NCBI GenBank assembly: GCA_032622095.1
Contig: CP136061.1
Span: forward strand, 185,758,369-185,822,368
Source of the DNA: Siphonodentalium dalli
Taxonomy: Eukaryota > Mollusca > Scaphopoda > Gadilida > Siphonodentaliidae
Direction: 5' to 3'
Length of the DNA: 64,000 nucleotides
The translations under genes were made by a program, and so were the position numbers. Positions 10,501 to 22,500 of this stretch are shown piece by piece (within the stretch, counting starts at the first letter, position 1; each line of letters starts with the position of its first letter). Below the pieces are notes generated by a model. It was not told the DNA's origin and did no database searches. It saw only the letters and a program-made list of their open reading frames with translations.

Positions 10501-13500
10501 CCTTATTATTCACACGCAAATCATGAAATTCAATTCATGTATGAATTATAAATACTCAGACCAGACTTAATCATGGGGTAGTTAAATTTAAACAGCCTCA
10601 GTTTATCTTCTTATAATAACATAATCTCTGGTTCTGTTTGTATTACTCACACTCAAACAAAACAACAAACATTCACTGTCTCATTCAATAGACAATAGAG
10701 TTGTCCCACCTGCATCATCATCTTCATCCAAACGGTTGGATAATAGAGTTGTGTCACTCTCGGCACCGGGCATCGTTTGCTTCAGTTGTTTTTTTTTTTT
10801 TAAACTTCCCATCGTTCTTTGGCTGTCATCTTTGTCTGGTGCTTTTCTTTTAGAAGAATATGTATGTGATGTCTCATTGTGGCTTTTTGCGCTGGATACT
10901 GGGCACCCACCACCCATCACGAGACATTTAACTAAATCGAAAATTGGAATTACCGTAATTCCACATGATGCGCAAAATATTAACTGCGTAAATGCCACAT
11001 GCTTTCTTCAAATGTTCCGCGCGTTTTATCGGAGAATGCTCTGGCATAATTTTAGTCGACTACACTTTCCTAGTTGTGGAATCAAGTGATTAGCTTCTTG
11101 TTGTATTTAGTCCTGTATACTGTTGAAAAAATACTATTTCCGCCATTTTACCGATCTATTTTATGGAGATTGGGGCCATGAAATTGCTGCAAATATTCAA
11201 TGAATGTAATGCATTTGGGCACCTTGAGTTTGGGCGCCCAAACCAGTACATCAGTACCAAAAACATCCTGGATACGACTCTGTCTGTATCGGCAGTTTCT
11301 CTAAGACATTGGTCATAACATAGGTGTTTATCAGGTTGTTATGTCGGGAATGGATAACATGGATCTTGTTGGAATTAAAACCCAATTGCCAGTCTAAAAA
11401 ACATTTACAGAGAGTGTCGATGTCTTCCTGGATATCATCGACTTGTGTGTTGCCGATAAGTCATGAAACACTTCTCCAGAACCGCAAGACCGAATGAGGT
11501 CATATTTGGTGGGGATAGTACCTAGGTGACTGGGATTCAGTTTTTGTTCCAATGGGTTCAACAGGTCAAATATGGGCAGAGCCAGGGACATAACTCTTTC
11601 CCGCTATATTAAGTTTTAAAATGACTTCTTCTCATGATTCATCAGGCCGATATAGCTTATATTTGGTATGGAGGTTCCTTGTGTGTCTGGGATTCAAATT
11701 TGTTTAAATGGGGTCACCGGGTCAAATATGGGCCAGAGACATAACTCTTTCCTGCGATAGTAATTCTTAAAACAACTTCTTCTCAAGACCATTGATCACC
11801 AAAGGTCTCGGACTTGAGAATTTTGAACATTCAAACATAATGATTTAAAAAAAAATTTTAATAAAAAATACAAAAAAAATTCTATTTATTTATATATTAT
11901 ATTTTTTTAAATGATAATTTTGTTTTTAATTAATTGTTAGTTTTTTTGTTTATTTATCTCCTTGCTCTAGCTATGTCCCTGTTTAGAATTACTTGGTTTA
12001 ATTGATTGTTACAAGTACTGACTGTTATTGTCTTCTCAAAGGTCATTGGCTATCTTGTTACTGTACATGCTTGCACACTGATTATATGAATATGTGAATA
12101 TTTTCCACTAGGAAAAGTAAGAAATCAAGCAAAGAATCTGATTATGGTACAACAGGAGCCACCGTGGAAGGAGAAACACATCCACATCTAAAAGCTTATA
12201 TCAAAAGGTTCAAACAACACGATAATAAAGAAGCCTGGCCAGAAGACCAAGGGTAACAAAATTGTTCTATTCTTTATTTGTTTTATCCTCTTTTACCATC
12301 GACCCTTAACCCTTTACCCAACAAACCAGCCAAAAACGCCCAAATAAAGCTTCAACAGCCTAAAATATCTTCGGTCTGTCTCAGTAACACCATACAAATA
12401 TGGATATCATTGGAACCGGTTCATTGACCACATTGTGATGGTTACAGTTATGCCCTGTGCCAATGCATTCTCTTATATATGCGAGTCGACCATAGGTCGC
12501 CTCGCATATATAAGAGAATGCATTGGCCTAAAAAAAATTATTTTTTAACTCTTTTTACCATTTTTTCTTACATTCTTTAACAATTTTATAATTTTTTCTT
12601 ACATTTTTTAACATTTTTTATAATATTTTTCTACATTCTTTGACAATTTTATCATTTTAATATGTGTTAAGCCAATGCATTCTCTGATATATGCGAGGCG
12701 ACCTTTGGTCGACTCGCATATAAGAGAATGCATTGGCACAGGGCCGTTCTGTTGGGTAAAGGGTTAAAGATGGTGCATCTCTTCAGGGCCACAATTACAA
12801 CAGCAACATTTTTATAAAACCCAGTTTCAAGTCTACAAATACCTTTTTATGTTACAGGAAGAGATAAATCAGCTTTAACTATATTGCAGGCTAAAATATA
12901 TTTAGGGCACAACAATATTATAGCCTCTGTTAACCTTTTCATGATGGAAACTGCGCTGATGCAGCATAAATATCCTGTGCCAATGCATTCTCTTATATAT
13001 GAGAGTCTCGCATAGTCTTATATATGCGAGGCTCCCTATGGGAGACTCACATATATAAGAAAATGCATTGCACGCACAGGGTTTTTGCAAACTTTCAGGA
13101 AGCTCCAGTTATGGATGGGTTAAGAACATCTGGGTGGAAACCGTAGATGCGAGAGGGAAAAGTTTAATAATATATATGAATTTTATTAGAACATTTAAAA
13201 TGTTCTGTTTTAAATTTACATTATAGAAGTACGGATTTTTATGAATAATACCGAGGGTCATTCTATGGAAATGTTTTGCTCATTTTTAGCTCTGGGGATA
13301 AGCATGGTTAGTGCTGCTGCTTGTCAAAAAATTTGACAAGTGGGTTTTTAATTATGTGATGGGAATTATCTAGTCAGAAAACATGATCAAAAGTGGCTTA
13401 TTCATTATATGTGCCGACTTACAGACAATACAAAGGAAAACCCGATCAGGAAATCTATCAACTTAACTTGGTCAGCAGTGATGTCGCATGTTATATGTAA

Positions 13501-16500
13501 ACTTCTTTAGTTTTCACTAAACGGCAATACCTTCTTTCTATCATAATCAAACTTTCATACATCTAATCTACCATGGTTAAAATGAAAAAGAGATATGCTG
13601 TAAATTGTTCATTGAATCTGGAATAAGTAATTTGTAACATGCTCGCAGTGTTGATACCGTCATTTTTCACGAAACAGCAATAGGTAATTATTAAAGTGTT
13701 TTACAGCTAATGCCCCCTTTGTTTGGATTATGGACTCATGCAGTCATTGTAACAATTCATATTAACGGTAACATTGTATACCACGTAGTTATGATGTTGG
13801 TGTTTTATGACCATCCATTATAAGATAACAGGTTAATCAGCTGAATGTGAATGGTAACAGATTAATTTGTGGCTTCTTATTTCCAACAAGGGTACAGGGT
13901 GAATTTATTTGTATGCTTTGGTGAAATATACTTGTCGTTTGATGAATGTGTTTCAATATCAAATGTAGTTTCTGGTGTCGCTTAGATATTTATTGCTACT
14001 TTGATATTTATTAATACTAACTTGCTTTATGGCTCATTTTACCTTTGTCTGTGGTTCAATTTTAACAGTATATAAAAAAGATAAAAACAAGAATTTCCTT
14101 CAGTTTCCCCAATTACACCCTCAATTAAATTTGGCAAATATTTTTTGAAATTTAGCAACAAAATTATTTCACTTGGCAAACATTTTGGCAAGAGAAAATT
14201 TTGGTCCTTGGGGCTAAGGTATCTTGCATCCAGCCTAAATATCCTGCTATCCAGTACTCAAAAAAGGGGTATTGATACCATAATTAATTCCTTGAATGAT
14301 ACTAGCACAAGGATGAGATATTGCCATCTATAACTGGATGAGTCTCAAATATTCTTTGTAAAACTTCCAAATTTGATTTCTGAATATATTCATTCTTGAC
14401 ATCAGCACCCAGATTCGATATTAGATTTCTAATCATCGCAAAAGTACACATTTTAAAGTCCCTCTTTGATGTATACACTGTGCATATTATGAGCTTTTAT
14501 TAGAAGCCAAATCCAGATGAATCAGGAATATCAGAATATGTCCAAGTTGTTGCTATATCTCAACCGGAGTTGAGCATAAAATGTTCAATCTGATGATTGT
14601 TCCATTTGTTGAGATGATATATATGAAATTATTGGGTCATTATGTTGCTGCGTGCTTGGTGACAAAATCTGCACCAAATAATAACATCCGATTCCATGTA
14701 TCCGAACCCATCTAATGTTATGTATAACTCACATTTTGTCTATTTGCAATAATAGGCACAAACAGAGTATGGGAGTCCAGTGTGAACTAGATTTAGCTTC
14801 TTTAAGAAGTGGGTCACTGAATAAAGAGAAATTTGCAAACAACACAGATATTCCCAATGAGAAAGAAGATAGGTAAATTTTTTGCAGAAAGCAGTAGTTT
14901 GTGTAGTCGCCTCTGTAGTTTGTGATGTTTCTATATTTCTTTCCTCTTTTCTTTTTATGTTATATTATTATACCCCCACTTTCGAAGAAAATGGGGGGTA
15001 TAGTGGATTGACTGCGTCTGTCCGTCACACTTTCTGCATCTGTCCGTCACACTTTCTCCCTCCATGTGTCCGTCCGTCCGACCTCATAACTCGAACAACT
15101 GTGAACCGATTTCAATATTTTTTGTATGCAATCTCCTTAGGTCCGTCTCTCCGCATGATGCTAATTGCGGTGCGGTCCGACTTTCTTTTTTTAAGTTACG
15201 CCTTACTTTTCGACTTATTTTGACTTAGAAAATTCAGTCCGACTTAATAACTTTAACAAATATGAACCGATTTAAATAATTTTTGGTATACATGCTTCTC
15301 ACAACACCCTCTCTACATGATGCGGCTCAGGGTTGGCTCGGACTGTTTTTCCTAACATTACACTTCATTTTCGACTTATTTTGACTTAGAAAATTTTGTG
15401 ATTTTTTTTCTGTACAAGCTTCTTGCGACACCATATGGATATTATTAATCCAAAATTTTCTTTAAAGTTAAAAATCTTTTTTGTTGGGTTTACTGATAAT
15501 GCGGGTTGAATTTGCCACGGTGGGGGTATGCTAGCACGCGAGTGCACACCTCTTGTTTAATACTGTTTATCTCTTAGAAGCTACAGTGAAATACTATGTT
15601 ATTATTTCACTCTAGATAGTGTTATTTCATTGTAGGGCTTGAAACTAACATAAGATGTCAAGGTCGACCGAGTGATAAGTGGCCCCTTTTATACTTAGAA
15701 TTGTCTGTTCATCCATCCGGAAAGTTTCAGGATGATAACTTTATTTTGAGTTATTGGATTGAAACCAAATTTGATATGTGAGTTTATCAGCTCAAAATAC
15801 AGTTCAATTATGAGTTCAGTTTGCCGGAGTTAAGGCGCCTTTTCGACTTAGAATTGTCCCTCCATCCAGAAAGTTTCCAGATGATAACTTTATTTTGGGT
15901 TATCGGATTTCAGATGATTTTTGACAGAGTAAAGAAAAGCTATCCTCACTAAAAAGCCAAATTTTCCGGGGAGATATTGTTGGTGACCTTTTATTTGTTG
16001 TTTGTCCCAACCACGAAATCAACATCCAAAGAATGATGCAGAGTTGTTAAAGTAAATCTCAGTATACGAGATGGAAACAAAGACTGGGCATAAAGTCTGT
16101 TTTTCAGCATGTCGTAAAATGGGTTGACAAAAAACATGGAAGATGAGATAAAACATAATTAATTAGTGGCCTATTCAATTGCTTACAAACAACATCATCT
16201 GATCCCTGCTGGTCATTGATCCCTGAGCTATAAATGTTCAATGAATTGGTCTCTTAATAAAGGTTAACAGTTTCACCACGCACAGGTTACATAAAACAAT
16301 AAATGACTACCTCACCAGCTTGTGGAATGAAGCAGGATTGTGTGTTGCCCTTTCCTGACGTCAAACTTGAAATAATGCTATAATTATATAATATTGGCTA
16401 GCCAGTGTATCGGTAGTGTAAGAATTGTAAACAAAAGAACCATACTAATGAAACTCAATTTTGTTTGTTTGTTGAGCCGGGAAGTGTTATTAGATGGGTC

Positions 16501-19500
16501 CCGTATACCTCAGATGTCTTAAAAGGGCACTAATAATTATTATAGTTAACAGACGATTCCATCGTTTTGTTCGGAATTTCCATTCTAGAGTTATCATCTT
16601 TCTTGATCTGGAAATGTTGGCTTTTTGGTCCCTCCGGTGTCTGTTCAGGCCATAGCTTGAACAGTAATGATCTGATCTCAGTGAAATTTGGTATGGATAT
16701 TCACCACTATAAGTACATTCATTGGTATATGTTCAATTGTTTTGTTTAGGTTTTTTGTCTAGTTTTTCATCTTTGTTAATCTGTTTTTATATATATTTTG
16801 GCTAGAGGCGACCAAATGGTTGAATTCTCGGAACTGAAATTTTTAAATATGGGTAATTTGACCCGGGGAATCTTATTACATATTTCCACCTCATGTCTTA
16901 AAGGGCACTAATAATTAATTTAACTAAATGATTAATTATATACCAAAAATGGTTGCAATCTCGTCAGTGAAAATTGGAACACACGGATAAATTGACCCGT
17001 AGAGTTGCAAGAGATAGATACCTTTGACCTCAGCTGACTTAAAGAGGTAAATATGAGCAATAAAGAGTGTTCATTATCAGCTCAGAAGATATGTAGGAAA
17101 ATTGGTACAGATGGGTCACCTGACAAGGGTTTGTCATGGGATAGGCTCCTTTGACCTCAGCTGACCTTAAAGGGGGACTAATATATTATAGGATCAATAA
17201 AGAGCATTTATTATCAGCCCAGACGATATGTGGGAAATTGGTGCACAAAAGTAAAATTACGCGGGAATGTCACGGGATAGGTGCGGTTGACTTCAATTGA
17301 CTTATTGACTTAAAGAGGCATTAATAATTAGCAATTAAGAGTGTTTTATCAATTATCAATTTAATATATAGATGTTACTTTATCTGCAGTCATGGAATAG
17401 GATGAATAATAACTATTTAAAATGACTTGAAGGGCCACTAATAAATTATGCATTGTTCACCCAAGCAGCACTGGGTACCCCTGGACAGTGCTATATATTT
17501 ATGACACTATAATTTATAAACATTGCCGTATGGTAAGAGTTTGGACCATAGAAATAACGGTTGTTTTTGGGTTAACCCATCACAATGGGCAAGGCTTGTT
17601 TCCCCCCCCCCCCAACCACCCAAATTTTTTTTTCCAAAAAAAATCTCCATTGTTTGTCTGTCCCAGATGGTTTCCAGAGGATAACTTTAGTTTTAGACAT
17701 CTGATTGTTTTCCAATTTGGTATATGGATTACTGACATGAACAGCAGATCAAATTTTGGTTCTGTCCACTCATTTCAGATCAACTTGACAATGTCAAGTT
17801 TGTGCTATTGCCATAAGTTGGCATCCATCGTCCTTGCATCAGCATGGTTGATTCCGTCAAAAAAAAAAATGCATATCGTAGTGACCTCTAGGATGAGAGC
17901 CATCAATTTTTTCCGAAATTCGTTAAAAAACGTGGCGTCATCTGAACTTCAGATGGGTGTTTTGGGTGAATACTAGATGGGAGCCATATTCTTTTTCAAA
18001 TTTTGTTAAAAAACATGGCTGCTAGCGGCCATACCGGATTTCACATTTGAATCATCGGAACACCATGCAGCTGACTTTTATTAGAGAAATGTTTTGAAAA
18101 TTTACAGAAATGTTCAGAACCACTTCTAGATAATATTTATCTAATTTGAACAATATTCGATCAAACAGTGTTACCAGCAGCCATCTTTGCATCACTAAAT
18201 AATTTGACTCGGTCTACTTTTAACATTTTTATCCAATTGACCCCAAACTTCATATGTCTATTCAGGTTGAACTGGTATTACTAAAATATTTAAAATTTCA
18301 TTATTCCTTATCTCTCTTTTGACTATATTTTATGATAGTATCCTCTCTCCAGGTTGAGAGGTATATTGTCATTGACACTTTCATTATTTAAGTGTTTTGT
18401 TAGTTCAATTCATGCTGGCTTGATCTAGCCAATTTTCAAATGAATATGGACAGTTGGGTTTCTCAAAATGATGCAGAATGAATTGTAACTGACAAAAGTC
18501 TTAAATAAAACATTTATGATTACAACCAACTCTTTCATCCTAACTTTTCTGATCTGCCTTCTGGCTATTTTCTGAGTCCCCTATCTTTTGTATATACTTT
18601 TCACATATTTTTCTCATTTATTGGTTTCAATGTAAACTGTTATTTTTGCCACCATATTGTTTGAGGAGAAGCCCGAGTGGTCAGTGGCTGTGGTCAATCC
18701 TCATAAAACAAATAAAGAATTAAATTTGACAGACCACATACTTCATACAACCATCACCAAACTTCATATGGCTCATCATCGGTGATTAGATGGGAGCCAT
18801 CAGAATTTCATTAAAAAACATAGCCTCCAGCAGCCATCTTGAATTTCACATGTGAATCCATCGGCACACCTTGTAGTCCACATTTATTGGTGAAATGTTT
18901 GAAATGAAAACAATTTCATCCACACAATACAAGCCCTTAACTGAAACTTTTTTATCCTTCTTCTTTATCATTCTATTGACTGTTCAGCATAAAAATGAAT
19001 GCCACTCCAAGTTGAGCTACACTGTCATTGACAATTTTGTTACTACAGTTATGGCCCTTGTCTACTTAGAATTTGCGATTATTTTGGTTTCCGGGTCATA
19101 ATTTTAGTTTTAGTTAGCTGAGTGCTTTCAAATTTCTGGATGATAACTTCATAATGTTAGAATTTACTTATTATTCTGGTGTCTAATCAAATAAAACTTG
19201 GTTTGTTAACAACATGGACAGTTGGAAGCAAAGTTTGATTAAATTGTTGTTCCAATAATCAAATTTCTCAAAAAGCCACCAGTCAAATAAAGCCACCTTA
19301 TTCAGGGGACATGTGGCCTGGAGGCCTTTTATTTGAACCTAAAAATATGTTAACAAATATTTAATAATGGTCAAATGTTTTTCTTTTACCTATTTGTCCT
19401 GTATTCAAATTTTGAGCATTGAATATTTTGTATATTTCCGCTAAAGGAAGCCGTTCACACTGAACTATATGGATATATGTCCTGCGTTTGTAAACCATAG

Positions 19501-22500
19501 TAGAAAAGGGGTTAACTTTTTTTTGTTTGTGGTCGCCTACGATCCCTCGCGGTCTTCAGTGGCTTGCTCGGATTAGTCACACATGCGCAGTCCCAATATA
19601 ACCGACTGAATTCGCCAGTTTATTTTCTGCTACCAAACCGAACGGAAGTCTAAAGGGAGTATTGTTCCGAATTTGTCGTTTAACAACTAGACAACAAATT
19701 CAATTTATCGATACAATAATTACTGGTCGCCTACGCGTTAGTTTTTAGAATTATTGTTTCGAATTCACAGACCGTTTCGCTTCAAACATACAATTGTTCC
19801 GTGTTTTCGAATAGGCGCCGGATTAAAAAAAAAAAAATTTGAATCTGAAAATCGACATTTCGCCATAATCAGCCGCCATTTCAAGGCCTTACGAGGCGCA
19901 TAGATTATTGTGAGCAATACATCTATGTAATTATTATAGCACCTATAAGGTATGATATAATTTGTCAGATATAAATGCCACGTGATTCGCTACCGGAAGT
20001 CTCCTAATTTCGTGGGAATTTATTTACGCGTGGACATTTATTTAGCAATAATTACCATCGCTACTGACGCTATCTATCATAATGTTATGAACAACATTCT
20101 TTCTCATAATACTTTGTTGTTTTATGGTTCAATACAACTGATCCAGATGTGTTGGTCACATTTGAACTTAAAAGTTGATTACAATTTACATCTGAGTTTA
20201 TCAATGTAAAAACAGTAGTGTCATTATTACTTTAATAAATTGACAGAGATTGATATTGGACAAGTGTTATAATTCTGTTCATGGTTTGATTCTCGTAACG
20301 GAGCATCACCTTCAATGTAACAATCTCAGCCATGTGCTAGCGGACCGGGGATCGCACCCTGGTCAGGGTATTCTGACAGAAATCAGAACTCGGTCCGATA
20401 CCAAGTTTGTCAGGCTAACAAGTCCCATTCGAGATTACTGAATAAAATCCGAATGCAAATGCTGACTTTCCCCATTACAACACTTGTTCAGGTATGTTGT
20501 CGTGGGTGCCCTACGCTGTGCAATCGGGTGTGGACAATAAAAACTTAATGGCTGACCCATGTACACACCTAGGTGTGTGCATGTTACAGAACACTACTGG
20601 AGTCACTAGATCTCATCAAAACAACATGCTTTCACAAAATACTTTGTGTGTTCTGTTTTAATACTGTCACACATGTCTCCTATGATTTAGATGTGTTGGT
20701 CGACGCTTGAAGTTATCAGACTACAGTTTATCAATATCAGAAAAATAATGACTGTCGTCGTACTAAGATTCGTTAGTGTCATTAATTTCAGACAGGGATT
20801 GACATCTGACAGGAGTCAGAATTCTGTTGAGTACATGATTCGATTCTCGTACAGTGCTTCAACTTCACTGTCAAAAAATTTGAACTGCTAGCATTTAATG
20901 ATTGCAAGCATGACACTAAAATTAATCGTGATGACAGTTTCACTATTGTCTCAATTCCAGATTTTAGTTATTATTCTGAATTGTATCCAAAATTAACCCA
21001 TCCTTTCAAAATTGCTGGGTTGTTTCTCGACTAAATGGTGTCTCCTTCCGGAATACAAACATAATTGCTTTCCTTCCTGTGTAGGTTTACCGAAAAGAAG
21101 CGGGGGAGCTGGGTTACTACGATTCTGGATATGGCTCTAATTGGGACACAAAATTACAAATCATGGGTGCTCCGGTTTGCATTCTCTAGAGTAAGGCAAG
21201 AAGCTTATCGTCACTCTGACGGTGTTTAATCATGGTTTCACTATCTACAAATATATTTGAAGATACTTTGGTTTGAAAAACCTTTCCCCTTCTTGATTCA
21301 ATTATGAGAATGATTCCAGCCTGACAGGTATTTAGAGTCGTGGTGACTTGACCCCTCCAGGTAACTGGCCCACTGGCAATAACTGGTGACCGTGGCCTGG
21401 ATGACGTTCCCCAATGAATAACGATATAATAGCAGTGGTATTCCAAGACGAGGAAGGTGGGGGGAGACATTATTTATGGCAAGTAACCATATCAAATGTG
21501 AGCTGGGTACAAGAACAGGCTGTACATCCAATACAGCATGCATTGTTCATAAAGGGCATGGTAGGTGTTTTGAAGGTATTCATGGACTAGCTGGAGTCTC
21601 AATGAATGTTCAAATATATACGTGTCCCGAACTTTCATACCGTTGATATGGCGAATATACTTCACACACGAATGAAGCATATTTACATGGAAAGCATTTA
21701 TATTGTCACGTGTCCCACGACCACTGCCAATAGCCTTTCCGACAAGAGGCCATCAGCATGGCTCTTCATACTTCTATTGCCCATATCAATTTGATTATCT
21801 GGCACATAGACAATAAAACAGGCAAAGACGTTTGCGCTGTCCAGCTAAGCTTTCGAGGAAGCTCATTGACCAGCATTACCGACCTTTCCTAAGACGCAGG
21901 CAGGGGACCACCCCGTACGAGTGGGATCCCATCCCCATGGCACCAGATGCCCGATCGTAAGGGCCTGAAACCATGCTGCCAACTGCGCATTTCGGTCTAT
22001 GCTGGGTTTGTCCTCTCTTCCTTAAACATGCCATAAGCAGGACCACTTGGGTGGGGGGAGTTCCTCTCTATCTTGGCTCTTAATATTAAAATAAAACAAC
22101 ATTATAAAGGGATGTGTATCCTTTACTAGGAGGATGATAATTTCATTCGTTTCCTTCCTAGGGGAGCCATTTTTAGAGCGGGTCTTCCCTTAGTTTGCTG
22201 CATGCTTCACACTAACTGACCTATCACACACCTAGGTCGTTCTGCTGCATGTTTGGGGGGGGCAGAGGCTCAGACCTGAATATTCCGTATGGTGACCGTG
22301 AAAATTTACCTGTGTTCATCATCTGACTACATTGTACATCATTTGAACTGATTTCGGTTGTAGAAGGCGCACCTTCATTTCTTAGAATCGGATCGCGGTG
22401 GGTATTCCGCTGGGAACGCGGACTGCTCTCAGGTGCCTAGTGGTCGTGATGGCCTAATAATAGTAATGTGTGTGGATTTAGGCTGAACATAATACTTGTG

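Noticed and set aside
20250-20441. GATCGCACCCTGGTC motif resembling the reverse complement of a tRNA B box, plus ggtttgattctcg nearby
   Set aside because: No matching A box, cloverleaf or acceptor stem could be assembled on either strand, and it lies inside the DIRS-like element and its copy at 39015.
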